Origin: Bin87 sp965203985
Lineage (GTDB): Bacteria > Chloroflexota > Dehalococcoidia > Lucifugimonadales > UBA3495
DNA length: 64,000 nucleotides
Reading direction: 5' to 3'
Assembly: GCA_965203985.1 (NCBI GenBank)
Contig: CBDBDS010000002.1
Span: forward strand, 372,001-436,000
Shown here: one piece after another, positions 42,500 to 50,802 of the stretch
Position numbering within the stretch: position 1 is the first letter of the stretch
Layout of the letters: the number at the start of each line of letters is the position of its first letter
Program-made: the position numbers and the translations under genes
Notes under the pieces: model-generated
The model's database searches: none
What the model was told of the DNA's origin: nothing
The model's input: only the letters and a program-made list of their open reading frames with translations

Positions 42500-43045
42500 A
42501 TGATCGTGTACTTGCAAGGCGGCAACCACTTGCGCGTCCCAATGCGGGGATTCCTGCGTAGAGCCGTCGATGACAACATCAACCTTGACGTCAGACCGTG
42601 CCGGGATCGTAGCAGGGCGATCCGATTATTCCGTCAAACGCAATCATCAGAATCGTTGTTGTTAATCGATTCAGACGGCGAGGATTTGAACTCGCTAAGA
42701 CAGGACGTGCTAACCAGAACTAATTCCCTCAATGCACGCGAGCGGTCTTTCTTCATGGTCCAGCTCATGGAAGCGTGGTTCCTGGCTGACCGTGAATGCC
42801 TTGCTTCTTACTATGGTGCGTCATTTCGTGCCGGCCGACTGCCCGGCAATCAACCGGAAGCTGTCGCGAAAAATGATGTGATGGACAGACTGCGGCAAGC
42901 AACCCAAGACACACCCAAAGGCGCGTATCACAAGACGGACCATTCACCGGATCTATTGCACATGCTGAATCCCTCGGCTGTCTACAACGCTTGTCCCAAC
43001 TTTGCCCTCCTTATCGACCACCTCAGCGATCAGCGTGCTGGCTGA
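42500..43045 (+). CDS. DUF4276 family protein (TOPRIM-like), ATPase partner
   Basis: This 181-residue protein clearly matches DUF4276: RSFFMVQLMEAWFLADRECLASYYG, LPGNQPEAVAKNDVMDRLRQAT and KGAYHKTDHSPDLLHMLNP. A LLLIDSDGED block (Asp57-Asp59) resembles the D-x-D part of TOPRIM folds. The first strand reads MIVYLQGGNH, where family members usually have V-E-G-G-x-D, so the acidic Glu is Gln6 and the Asp is His10. It starts 7 nt after the ATPase gene and is surely co-expressed. The pair may be a two-protein effector whose nuclease step is altered or lost. Confidence 0.9.
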   Translation: MIVYLQGGNHLRVPMRGFLRRAVDDNINLDVRPCRDRSRAIRLFRQTQSSESLLLIDSDGEDLNSLRQDVLTRTNSLNARERSFFMVQLMEAWFLADRECLASYYGASFRAGRLPGNQPEAVAKNDVMDRLRQATQDTPKGAYHKTDHSPDLLHMLNPSAVYNACPNFALLIDHLSDQRAG

Positions 43046-43067
43046 CCGTTGCCTGCTCCCACAGTCG

Positions 43068-43097
43068 TTGACGCTGTTTGCGGCCGTCCCCTACAAT
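43068..43097 (+). promoter_or_regulatory. promoter of alaS
   Basis: TTGACG at 43068-43073 and TACAAT at 43092-43097 are separated by 18 nt, about 60 nt before the alaS ATG. It is a near-consensus sigma-70-type promoter. Confidence 0.7.
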
Positions 43098-43156
43098 CGG
43101 TTGCGTCCCCCAATAGCACCTTTTCGTAACAAAACATACGGGAGTCGTAACCTCGC

Positions 43157-45895
43157 ATGAATACCGACGGCGACAGTATTCGCAGATCCTTCGCAGAATT
43201 TTTCGAGCAGCGCGGGCACCAATACATGCCCTCGGCTTCCCTGATACCGGCCGGTGATCCCACCCTGCTCTTCACATCGGCGGGCATGGTGCCCTTCAAG
43301 CCCTTCTTCATGGGCGAGCAGACCCCTCCCCGTCGCCGTCTCACCAGTTGCCAGAAGTCCTTTCGCACCACCGATATCGACGAGGTGGGCGACCACAAGC
43401 ACCTCACCTTCTTCGAGATGCTGGGGAATTTCAGCATCGGTGACTACTTCAAGAAGGACGCCGTCGCCTTCGCGTGGGACCTCTGCACCGGTCTCTTCGG
43501 TTTGGAACCGGAGCGGATGTACGTCACCGTCCACCTGGACGACGACGAAGCCTACGACCTGTGGCTCAATGACATCGGCGTGCCGCCGGAGCGAATTTAC
43601 CGCTACGGCAACAGCGACAACTGGTGGGGTCCGGCCGGCTTGGAAGGACCCACCGGCCCCTGCTCCGAACTTCATTACGACGGCGGAGCCGAAAAGGGGC
43701 GTGGCCAACACCGCGTCACCGACGAAATGATGCCCCCCGACGAGCTCACCGCCATGCTCAGGGTAGAAGCCGAGGGCGGCCCCGCTGCCGACCCGGGCGG
43801 CTGCCATCCCAACTGCGACTGCGAGCGGTTCGTGGAGTTGTGGAACCTGGTCTTCATGCAGTATTACCAGGACCTCGACGGCGTCCGCACGCCGCTACCC
43901 GCCCCCAGCGTCGACACCGGCATGGGCCTGGAACGTGCCGCCGCCGTGCTGCAGGGCAAGCCCAACGTTTACGAGACCGACCTTTTTCGCCCCATTATCG
44001 ACGCCGTTTGCAATCTCACGGGCCACGAATACGGCGAAAACACGGAAACCGACTACGCCATCCGCGTCGTTGCCGAGCACGCCCGCGCCGCATCGTTCCT
44101 CATTAGCGACGGCGTCGTCCCTTCCAACAGTGATCGCGGCTATGTCCTCCGCCGCATCATCCGGCGGGCCATCCGCTACGGGCGCCAGCTGGGACTCGAC
44201 CGTCCTTTCATGACCGAAGTGTCCGACGCCGTGATCACGCGTTTCGCCAGCGCCTACCCCGCTCTGTCCGAAAACGAAGGGTTCATACGCCGTGTCGTGG
44301 GCTTGGAAGAAACCCAATTCCTGGAAAACATTCGCCAGGGAATGCCCTTGCTGGAGGATGTCCTGGCTTCATCAAAATCTGACGGTGTCATCGCCGGCGC
44401 GGTGGTCTTCGAACTCTACGACACTTACGGCTTTCCGCCGGAGTTGGTCGACGAAATCGGCCGCCGCGAGTACGGTTTGGCCGTCGATATGGACGGGTTC
44501 AACGCCGAGATGGAGGCCAAGCGCGAGCGCGACCGCGCCGGGCACCAGGTCACCGGCAGCATGGAAATCGTCACCGCATATGAGAACCTGGGGGCGGGAC
44601 GTACCTCTTTCGATGGTTATCAGCGCACGACCATAGACACGCGCGTCCTGGGCATCCTGCGCGAAAACGAGGCAGTGGGACACGCCACCCGTGGTCAGCA
44701 GGTCGAGATCGTCCTCGCCGAAACCTGCTTCTACGCCGAGGGCGGCGGACAGGTGGGCGACCAGGGAACGATAACTGGTCCCAATGGACACGTGCGTATC
44801 GAAGACACCCAGAGTCCGGTGGCCGGCCTCATCGTCCACCGCGGACTCGTCTCCGAGGGTGACATCGCTCTGGGCGAAGCGGTTACCGCCCGGGTAGAAA
44901 CCGAACGCCGCCTGGACGCATCCCGCAACCACAGCGGCACGCACCTGCTCCACGCCGCGCTGCGGTCCGTGCTGGGACTCCACGTACGCCAGGCCGGCTC
45001 GCTGTGCGCCCCCGGCCGGTTGCGCTTCGACTTCAATCACGTTGGCGCCATGACCCAGGACGAGCAATTGGACGTCCAGAGCCTGGCCAACCGGAAAATT
45101 CGTGAAAACCTTTCTATCACGGCCCGCGAGACCACCTACACCGACGCGGTGCGCGATGGTGCCCTGGCCTTCTTCGGCGACCGTTACGGTGATGTGGTCC
45201 GCGTGGTCCGCATGGGACACCATGACGACCACGACGAACCTTTCAGCTTCGAGGTCTGCGGCGGCACCCACGTTCACGCCACCGGCGAGGTCGGCACGCT
45301 GGTCGTGCTGGGGGAATCCAGCATCGGCGGCGGCATGCGGCGCATTGAAGCCATGACCGGCCGGGCTGCCGAAGAACTGTTCGTCCAGCAAACCGCCACC
45401 TTGGAAGCCATCTCGCGGAAGCTGCAGGCGCCCGTACCTGAACTGGAAGCCCGGCTGGACGCCTACATGGCCGACACCGACGTTCTGCGCCGGCGCCTCG
45501 CCGATGCCGAACGCGCCAGCCTGCGCTCGGAAGCCGAGTCCTTGCTTGGACGTACCCACGACGTCGATGGCGTGAAACTGGTCACCGGCGTAACTTCTGC
45601 GCACAACGTTGAAGCCATGCGCGAGATGGGGGACTTCCTGAAGCAAAAACTGGAGAATGTGGTGATCGCCCTTGGAGCGGTCATCGACGGCTCGCCGATG
45701 ATCGTCACCATGGTCACGCCTGACCTGGTTGGCCGCGGTCTCCACGCGGGTCACATCGCCCGCGACGCCGCCAAGTTGATGGGCGGCGGCGGCGGCGGTC
45801 GTCCGGAGACCGCCCAGGCCGGAGGACGCCAACCGGAACGCCTGGGCGCGGCGCTGGACAGCGTCGGCAACCTGGTGCGCGATGCTCTAAACTGA
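43157..45895 (+). CDS. alaS: alanyl-tRNA synthetase
   Basis: This 912-residue class II synthetase charges tRNA-Ala. The N-terminal catalytic domain shows FFEQRGHQYMPSASLIP, LLFTSAGMVPFKPFF and FRTTDIDEVGDHKHLTFFEMLGNFSIGDYFK. The editing domain has the zinc motifs NHSGTHLLHAALR and CGGTHVHATGE, and the C-terminal domain ends in GGGGGGRPETAQAGG. Length is slightly above the usual 870-880, with an acidic insertion near residues 160-230 (DGGAEKGRGQHRVTDEM, then CHPNCDCERF). GGGAG lies upstream. It has its own promoter. Confidence 0.98.
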   Translation: MNTDGDSIRRSFAEFFEQRGHQYMPSASLIPAGDPTLLFTSAGMVPFKPFFMGEQTPPRRRLTSCQKSFRTTDIDEVGDHKHLTFFEMLGNFSIGDYFKKDAVAFAWDLCTGLFGLEPERMYVTVHLDDDEAYDLWLNDIGVPPERIYRYGNSDNWWGPAGLEGPTGPCSELHYDGGAEKGRGQHRVTDEMMPPDELTAMLRVEAEGGPAADPGGCHPNCDCERFVELWNLVFMQYYQDLDGVRTPLPAPSVDTGMGLERAAAVLQGKPNVYETDLFRPIIDAVCNLTGHEYGENTETDYAIRVVAEHARAASFLISDGVVPSNSDRGYVLRRIIRRAIRYGRQLGLDRPFMTEVSDAVITRFASAYPALSENEGFIRRVVGLEETQFLENIRQGMPLLEDVLASSKSDGVIAGAVVFELYDTYGFPPELVDEIGRREYGLAVDMDGFNAEMEAKRERDRAGHQVTGSMEIVTAYENLGAGRTSFDGYQRTTIDTRVLGILRENEAVGHATRGQQVEIVLAETCFYAEGGGQVGDQGTITGPNGHVRIEDTQSPVAGLIVHRGLVSEGDIALGEAVTARVETERRLDASRNHSGTHLLHAALRSVLGLHVRQAGSLCAPGRLRFDFNHVGAMTQDEQLDVQSLANRKIRENLSITARETTYTDAVRDGALAFFGDRYGDVVRVVRMGHHDDHDEPFSFEVCGGTHVHATGEVGTLVVLGESSIGGGMRRIEAMTGRAAEELFVQQTATLEAISRKLQAPVPELEARLDAYMADTDVLRRRLADAERASLRSEAESLLGRTHDVDGVKLVTGVTSAHNVEAMREMGDFLKQKLENVVIALGAVIDGSPMIVTMVTPDLVGRGLHAGHIARDAAKLMGGGGGGRPETAQAGGRQPERLGAALDSVGNLVRDALN

Positions 45896-45923
45896 TAATC
45901 AAACTTGGCAGCAGGAGAACATC

Positions 45924-46202
45924 ATGCGTATTACCATCTCCGAAGAGGGACAAGTCACCATCCCCAAGCGTCTGCGAGAATATTGCGGCTTCACGCCCGA
46001 CGTGGAGCTTGAACTAATTCTGACCGACGAAGGGATGCTCATACGAAAACGGTCGTCGGAGTTGCATCCCGTTGACGCCATTTACGGCATCGCCAACGGC
46101 TGGGCCGCCAAGGAGTACGGGAGCACCGACGAGTATATGTCGGACATTCGCGGCTATGACTACGCCGCAGAGCTGCGCCGGTATAATGACCACCGCAGTT
46201 GA
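45924..46202 (+). CDS. vapB: AbrB/MazE-type antitoxin (VapB-like)
   Basis: This 92-residue protein starts MRITISEEGQVTIPKRLREYCGFTPDVELELILTDEGMLIRK, a typical swapped-hairpin AbrB/MazE DNA-binding domain, with an acidic C-terminal tail that would bind the toxin. The next gene, a PIN protein, overlaps its end by 17 nt, giving the standard VapB-VapC order. It autoregulates in related systems. It sits 28 nt after alaS and may ride on the alaS transcript. Confidence 0.88.
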   Translation: MRITISEEGQVTIPKRLREYCGFTPDVELELILTDEGMLIRKRSSELHPVDAIYGIANGWAAKEYGSTDEYMSDIRGYDYAAELRRYNDHRS

Positions 46203-46581
46203 TACCAACATCCTGGTGGACATAACCACCTCGGATGAAACAATCGGCCAGGCGTCCGGAGAATTGCTTCGGATTGCCTATGATCGAGGCCCGATAATTA
46301 TCTGCGACATCGTGTATGCGGAACTGGTCCCGAACTTTGAAAGTCGCGACGCCCTGGACGCGGCCCTGCGTTCAATCGGCGCAACGGTTTCACCTATAAA
46401 TACGGACATCGCCTTTGCCGCCGGGCTGCGTTGGGGGCAATACCGGCGCGCCGGTGGGCCCAGGACACGGCTTATTGCCGACTTTGTGATTGGCGCCCAC
46501 GCTGTTGCCATCGCTGACACGTTCTTAACCAGAGACCGGGGATTCTATGTAACCTACTTCCCTGAGTTGCAAATCGGCTGA
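46186..46581 (+). CDS. vapC: PIN domain ribonuclease toxin (VapC-like)
   Basis: This 131-residue PIN protein has VDTNILVDI (Asp6, first acidic residue), CDIVYAELVPNF (Glu) and RTRLIADFVIGAHAVAIADTFLTRDRGFY with the remaining Asp residues, so the Mg-dependent RNase active site looks complete. The ATG lies inside the vapB gene, and the translation is coupled. Together with VapB it forms a type II toxin-antitoxin pair inserted between alaS and ruvX. Confidence 0.9.
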   Translation: MTTAVDTNILVDITTSDETIGQASGELLRIAYDRGPIIICDIVYAELVPNFESRDALDAALRSIGATVSPINTDIAFAAGLRWGQYRRAGGPRTRLIADFVIGAHAVAIADTFLTRDRGFYVTYFPELQIG

Positions 46582-46605
46582 CTTGCCATTATTGAACGAT
46601 TGACC

Positions 46606-47046
46606 ATGTCTCCGCCCAAACCGTCGGACCTTGCCCGCGCCGGCCGCCTGTTGGGCCTGGACGTAGGCGACCGACGCATCGGGCTGGCAGTGAGCATACC
46701 CCCGGGAGAGCTGATCCTGCCCGCCGGCTACCTGGAACGCCGCAACCGGCGAGCCGACATCGCCGCGATCCTGGAACAGGCCGGCCAGCGCGACGCAGTG
46801 GCGATCGTTGCGGGCATGCCCTACGACGCCCATGGCCAACCCGGGGAGCAGGCTCGTAAAACCGCTACGCTGGTTCGCGCGCTGCAACGGGCCACCGATA
46901 TACCCGTGCTGACCGTTGACGAATCTTTCAGCTCCAACGCTGCCGCCAACGACCTGCTGCGATCCGGCCAGAGCCCGAGCCGCGACCCCGGTGCAGTGGA
47001 TGCCGCCGCCGCGGTAACAATCCTGCGTCGTTTTCTCGCCTCCTAG
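46606..47046 (+). CDS. ruvX: putative Holliday junction resolvase RuvX (YqgF)
   Basis: This 146-residue RNase H-fold protein has LGLDVGDRRIGLAVS (the D-x-G-x-x-R-I-G motif), VAGMPYDAHGQPGEQARKTATLVRAL, VLTVDESFSSNAA and DPGAVDAAAAVTILRRFL. The usual D-E-R is D-E-S here. YqgF proteins process 16S rRNA precursors and have been proposed as resolvases. In many genomes the gene follows alaS; here a vapBC cassette separates them. The ATG at 46606 starts the family-like sequence; a TTG 6 nt earlier is also in frame. Confidence 0.9.
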   Translation: MSPPKPSDLARAGRLLGLDVGDRRIGLAVSIPPGELILPAGYLERRNRRADIAAILEQAGQRDAVAIVAGMPYDAHGQPGEQARKTATLVRALQRATDIPVLTVDESFSSNAAANDLLRSGQSPSRDPGAVDAAAAVTILRRFLAS

Positions 47047-47110
47047 GCGTCATTCCCATCCTGACGGGCCGCTCTTCCGTCAGCGTCCTAAATTCATGCG
47101 GTCGCGCCGC

Positions 47111-47140
47111 TTGACGTACTGCGAACTTGCGTTCTATAAT
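47111..47140 (+). promoter_or_regulatory. promoter of the HTH protein gene
   Basis: TTGACG at 47111-47116 and TATAAT at 47135-47140 are separated by 18 nt, 36 nt before the ATG at 47177. This is the closest match to consensus in the window. Confidence 0.75.
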
Positions 47141-47176
47141 GCCGGGGTGTTTAGAACGTCCGTTTCGAGGTGGCTT

Positions 47177-47545
47177 ATGTTCGCCATGAACGCCGTGGCA
47201 TCCAAGCAGCGTCAAATCGCCGAGCCGAGATTCGACCATTACGAGGATACCGGGTGTGAGGTCGCCTCCACCTGTTTCGACTGTCCGTTACCCCGCTGCA
47301 AGTTCGACGACATGGAGTGGTTTTACAAATACCGTCGCTTGGGGCGGTATCTGCACATGGCCTCGGTGATACGCAGCGAAGGTCTCACTGTCCCGGAAGC
47401 AGCAGAACGATTCTCCGTTACCGAGCGGACCGTGTTTCGAGTCTTGCGCCGTTGCCAGGATGCCATGCGGGAACTGACACCAGCGGAAGCCGCCGTGTTC
47501 GCCAGCCTGGCGGCATGGCCGCCCCGAACGAAGCGAGCCAACTGA
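47177..47545 (+). CDS. small HTH protein with a cysteine cluster
   Basis: In this 122-residue protein the N-terminal part has a compact cluster CEVASTCFDCPLPRCKFD (residues ~27-44), probably a metal site. The C-terminal part is a helix-turn-helix, LTVPEAAERFSVTERTVFRVLRRCQDAM. I have seen the C-x-x-C-P-L-x-x-C arrangement in small regulators of Chloroflexota-like genomes, but name no family. A strong promoter and GAGGTGG precede it. Its stop overlaps the next ATG (TGATG), so it is coupled to a membrane protein gene. Confidence 0.8.
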   Translation: MFAMNAVASKQRQIAEPRFDHYEDTGCEVASTCFDCPLPRCKFDDMEWFYKYRRLGRYLHMASVIRSEGLTVPEAAERFSVTERTVFRVLRRCQDAMRELTPAEAAVFASLAAWPPRTKRAN

Positions 47546-47952
47546 TGATCGAAGACAGACCCAACACCGCACTGTGGCGCTTCTTCGACGGTGCAGTGTC
47601 AGTCAGCGCCAGCATGTTGCTATCGGTCGCTGTCAACGCCTGCGCCTTCTGCAACGGGCTTCCCCTGTTGGGCTACCTCGCGGCGCTGACCAATCGGGAA
47701 GACGGGATTATAATAACGGCAACGCTGCTGCTGTTCCCCACCACCGCAGCGCTCTATGGAGTTTTCAAAATGTTCTTCGCAGCCAAAGAAGCCGCCGAAC
47801 GCAAAGCCCGGGAACGCCAGCGCCAAGCCCAAGAACACGGCCGTAGAGAGGGTATCCGGGAGGAGCGCAAACGGATCGGTCGAATCCTGCAAGAGCAGGG
47901 CGTGGAACTCACCCAGGAACTCGCCAGAAGGCTCGCTGGCGACGACGAGTAG
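47545..47952 (+). CDS. small membrane protein with charged coiled-coil tail
   Basis: This 135-residue protein has two hydrophobic segments (about residues 17-45 and 50-75, with NREDG between) followed by a highly charged helix, AAKEAAERKARERQRQAQEHGRREGIREERKRIGRIL, a coiled coil in the cytoplasm. The start overlaps the HTH gene's stop by 1 nt. No family is recognised. The pair may be a metal-responsive regulator and its membrane partner, by context only. Confidence 0.75.
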   Translation: MIEDRPNTALWRFFDGAVSVSASMLLSVAVNACAFCNGLPLLGYLAALTNREDGIIITATLLLFPTTAALYGVFKMFFAAKEAAERKARERQRQAQEHGRREGIREERKRIGRILQEQGVELTQELARRLAGDDE

Positions 47953-47958
47953 CCTGGA

Positions 47959-49152
47959 CTAACCCCGGGGCAACCCCAGGCCACGGCCGGCCACGATGCC
48001 CCTCTGCACTTCCGAGGTGCCGCCGCCGATCTTGTGGGAAAAGCTGATCATCCAGTTTTCCGGCAGGCGGCCATTCAGCGGAGCCCGCTTCTCGCCACGT
48101 CCCAGCGCTCCATCGAGGCCCGCCACTTCCAGCACGCTGTTGGCAGACCGGTGCAGCGTTTCGCTCCCGAAAGCCTTGCTCATCGACGCTTCCTTGTTCG
48201 GGACCAAGCCCTCCCCCTGCATCCATGCCACGTTGTAGGCCATCAGGCGCGCCACCTCGCACTCCACGTACCGGTCGGCCAGCAGGTTCCGCACCCACGG
48301 CTGTTGTGTGATCTTGACGCCGTTGCGCGAGACTTTTCCCGCGTACTCCCGCGTGTCATCCAGCAGCCGCCGCGCGATGGCAGAGTAATCGATGCCCGAT
48401 CGCTCGAAGTCCAGCAGTGTCACCGCCACGTACCACCCGCGGTTCTCCTCGCCGACCACGTTGCTGCTGGGCACACGGACGTTGTCGAAGATCACCTGGT
48501 TGAACTCGTGCCCGCCGGCCATGTTGACCACCGGACGCACCTCCACACCGGGCGTTTTCATGTCCACCAGGATAAAGCTGATGCCCCGATGCCTGGGAGC
48601 TTCCGGGTCGGTTCGGGCCAGGCACATGATCCAGTCGGAATGGTGCGCCAGCGTCGTCCAGATCTTGGATCCGTTGATCACGTACTCGTCGCCGTCGCGC
48701 ACGGCCCTGGTGCTCAGCGACGCTAGATCAGAGCCTGACTCGGGCTCGCTGTAGCCCTGGCACCACTGGATTTCGCCGCGCGCAATGGGAGGCAGATGGG
48801 TCTGCTTCTGCTCCTCGCTTCCGTGGATCATCAACGTGGGCCCCAGCATCCGGACGCCAAAGATGTCCCTACCCGGCGCCCTGAGGTAGGCCAACTCTTC
48901 GTTGTAAATCGCCGACTGCACGGGTGACGCGTCCTGCCCGCCGTATTCCTCCGGCCAGTGCATCGTCAACCAGCCGCGCTCGGCCAGCCGACCGCGCAGG
49001 TGCTTGGTGAAGTCCCAATCGTATTCCTCCGGCCAGCGTCCCCCACCTTCCCAATCTGCAGGCAATTCCGACTCAATGAACTGGCGCAGTTCGCCTCGGA
49101 AATGATCGTCTTCCGGAGTGAAGCGGTACTCCAAACCATGCCTCCCGCGCAA
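47959..49152 (-). CDS. acyl-CoA dehydrogenase family protein
   Basis: This 397-residue flavoprotein of the acyl-CoA dehydrogenase family has WPEEYGGQDASPVQSAIYNEEL, CQGYSEPESGSDLASLSTRAVRDGDEYVINGSKIWTTLAHHSD and the C-terminal HKIGGGTSEVQRGIVAGRGLGLPRG. It oxidises an acyl-CoA with FAD and passes electrons to an ETF. The usual catalytic Glu position could not be fixed by eye. A Lrp-type RAM-domain gene lies 34 nt upstream on the same strand and is likely co-transcribed. Confidence 0.93.
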   Translation of the reverse strand: MRGRHGLEYRFTPEDDHFRGELRQFIESELPADWEGGGRWPEEYDWDFTKHLRGRLAERGWLTMHWPEEYGGQDASPVQSAIYNEELAYLRAPGRDIFGVRMLGPTLMIHGSEEQKQTHLPPIARGEIQWCQGYSEPESGSDLASLSTRAVRDGDEYVINGSKIWTTLAHHSDWIMCLARTDPEAPRHRGISFILVDMKTPGVEVRPVVNMAGGHEFNQVIFDNVRVPSSNVVGEENRGWYVAVTLLDFERSGIDYSAIARRLLDDTREYAGKVSRNGVKITQQPWVRNLLADRYVECEVARLMAYNVAWMQGEGLVPNKEASMSKAFGSETLHRSANSVLEVAGLDGALGRGEKRAPLNGRLPENWMISFSHKIGGGTSEVQRGIVAGRGLGLPRG

Positions 49153-49186
49153 TCAGATAACCGTGTTGATCAGCTTCCGTTGGTCG

Positions 49187-49423
49187 TCAAGCGTCCACGG
49201 CGACGCACGTGACGGTTCGCACGACCCCGACCACCGTGTGGATCTTCTCGGTGACCAGCCCTCCGACCACGGACATATCCTCCCCGGAAATCACCGCGAT
49301 GATGTCGTAAGGGCCCGTGACCACATCCACCGACTCGATGCCGTCCAGGTCTCGCAATGTGTTGGCTACGTCTCTGGTCCGCCCAACGGCGGTTTCAACC
49401 AGCAAAAAGGCTTTCGTTGCCAT
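49187..49423 (-). CDS. stand-alone Lrp/AsnC ligand-binding (RAM) domain protein
   Basis: This 78-residue protein consists of only the RAM/ACT-like domain of Lrp regulators: KAFLLVETAVGRTRDVANTLRDLDGIESVDVVTGPYDIIAVISGEDMSVVGGLVTEKIHTVVGVVRTVTCVAVD. There is no HTH. Such single-domain proteins may sense amino acids or bind other regulators. It precedes the acyl-CoA dehydrogenase. AGGAG lies about 10 nt before the ATG. Confidence 0.92.
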   Translation of the reverse strand: MATKAFLLVETAVGRTRDVANTLRDLDGIESVDVVTGPYDIIAVISGEDMSVVGGLVTEKIHTVVGVVRTVTCVAVDA

Positions 49424-49533
49424 AATTTGACGTCTCCTGTTTCAAGGGTGAAGCGGAGCGAGCCGTGGCCCTGCCGCGTGCGCCGGGCAATTCTACGGTG
49501 GCCCCATGGGAGTGTCAATTGAGCCCGGCCGCG

Positions 49534-50412
49534 CTACAACTCGGCCGCCAACCGCCGTACCAAGTCCGTCGCTGCTTGCCGGGTATCGTCGCGTTTCAGC
49601 GCATACTCCAGCGATGCTCTGAGCAATCCCAGCGGATTGCCGCCGTCGTAGCGTGTTCCTTCGAACTCGCAGGCATAAACGGCTACGTCTTCCATCAACA
49701 ACGCCAAACCGTCGGTCAACTGGATTTCGCCTCGGGCTCCCGGCGGCGTCCGCTCGAGACAGTCAAAAACCTGAGCCGGCAGCAGGTAGCGTCCCACGAT
49801 GGACAGGTTCGACGGCGCCGTCCCTGCCGGCGGTTTTTCCACCAACCCGTGCACCCGGTGCCGACCCTCTCCAGCCGGTTCCGAATCAACCACGCCGTAG
49901 TTCTGCACCAGTTCCCACGGCACGCGCTCCACGGCCACCGCCGCGGCGCCGTCTTCCCCGGTGACGGCGGCCATCATCTGCGAAAGCACGCCCGGCGAGT
50001 GGTCGACTATGTCGTCCGGCAAAATCACGGCGAACGGTTCATTGCCCACCGCCTCGCGTGCCGTGAGCACGGCGTGACCCAATCCCAGCGGTTCGTGCTG
50101 GATCACAAATGACACGTCGGCCAAGTTGGCTCCGGATCGCACCTTCTGCAGGAGTTGCGCATCTTCGGCCAGTCGCTCTTCGAGGTCGGGCCGAGGCCGG
50201 AAATACTCAGCGATTCCTTCCTTGCCGGGGGACGTGACAACGATGACGTCGGTAATCCCCGCTTCGGCCGCCTCCTCCACCACGTACTGCAACATGGGCC
50301 GGTCGAGTATCGGCAGCAATTCCTTGGGCACGGATCGGGTCACCGGCAAGAACCTGGTGCCGAGACCCGCTGCCGGGATGACCGCTTTTCGAACGGTGGC
50401 GCACATACGCAC
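49534..50412 (-). CDS. galU: UTP--glucose-1-phosphate uridylyltransferase
   Basis: This 292-residue GalU-type enzyme makes UDP-glucose from UTP and glucose-1-phosphate. It carries VIPAAGLGTRFLPVTRSVPKELLPILDRPMLQYVVEEA at the N-terminus, then HEPLGLGHAVLTAREAVGNEPFAVILPDDI and YLLPAQVFDCLERTPPGARGEIQLTDGL, all strong GalU marks. It could feed UDP-glucose to the dehydrogenase at 25814. Start codons at 50412 and 50406 are equally plausible, and no clear ribosome-binding site is present. Confidence 0.95.
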   Translation of the reverse strand: MRMCATVRKAVIPAAGLGTRFLPVTRSVPKELLPILDRPMLQYVVEEAAEAGITDVIVVTSPGKEGIAEYFRPRPDLEERLAEDAQLLQKVRSGANLADVSFVIQHEPLGLGHAVLTAREAVGNEPFAVILPDDIVDHSPGVLSQMMAAVTGEDGAAAVAVERVPWELVQNYGVVDSEPAGEGRHRVHGLVEKPPAGTAPSNLSIVGRYLLPAQVFDCLERTPPGARGEIQLTDGLALLMEDVAVYACEFEGTRYDGGNPLGLLRASLEYALKRDDTRQAATDLVRRLAAEL

Positions 50413-50498
50413 CCATCATAGCACGCAGGATCCGTGCGACCGGGAGGCCAGTGTGTCCGGTCACCCGCCGCTGGCTCCCGGCCCGCGACGGCGGGCGA

Positions 50499-50765
50499 CT
50501 ACTCCGGTTGGGAGAAGGACTCAGCGCTGTCGACCTGGCGCGCCGGCGCCCGTCGAGTGCTTGCCAGGTAAGCGATCACGATCATTGCCGGCATGGCAAG
50601 TATGATTATCCCGATGATGATGACCACGGTGAGTTCGGTGAAGCCCAGCTTTCCGAATAGAATGTGGCTCAGGGCCGCCATGATCCACTGGAGCAGGGTC
50701 GGGTCCGCCTCGCCATGATGACGGCCCAATGTTGCCAGTATGGCCACGATCGTTGTTCCGCCCAT
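50499..50765 (-). CDS. small single-pass membrane protein
   Basis: This 88-residue protein has one strong hydrophobic helix (GFTELTVVIIIGIIILAMPAMIVIAYLAS) followed by basic STRRAPAR and an acidic end. The G-F-T-E-L-T-V-V-I-I segment is reminiscent of TatA N-termini, but the usual F-G-x-x-x-L-P hinge is missing. It lies 37 nt downstream of an MFS gene on the same strand. An internal ATG at 50681 is an alternative start. It may be real but is not certain. Confidence 0.45.
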   Translation of the reverse strand: MGGTTIVAILATLGRHHGEADPTLLQWIMAALSHILFGKLGFTELTVVIIIGIIILAMPAMIVIAYLASTRRAPARQVDSAESFSQPE

Positions 50766-50802
50766 AGCGGTCCCCGCGACCCGAACCGATCAAACGGCTG
50801 CC

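Noticed and set aside
43046..43156. Possible T-box or tRNA-like leader ahead of alaS
   Set aside because: Only a promoter is visible. No T-box sequence (UGGN bulge) or long conserved fold can be made out in about 60 nt of leader.
44372..45832. 486-codon open frame opposite alaS
   Set aside because: It is a shadow of alaS, which has all motifs of alanyl-tRNA synthetase.
50415..50420. TATGAT on the minus strand as galU -10 element
   Set aside because: It lies only 3 nt from the first start codon, and no -35 box is found at 16-18 nt.
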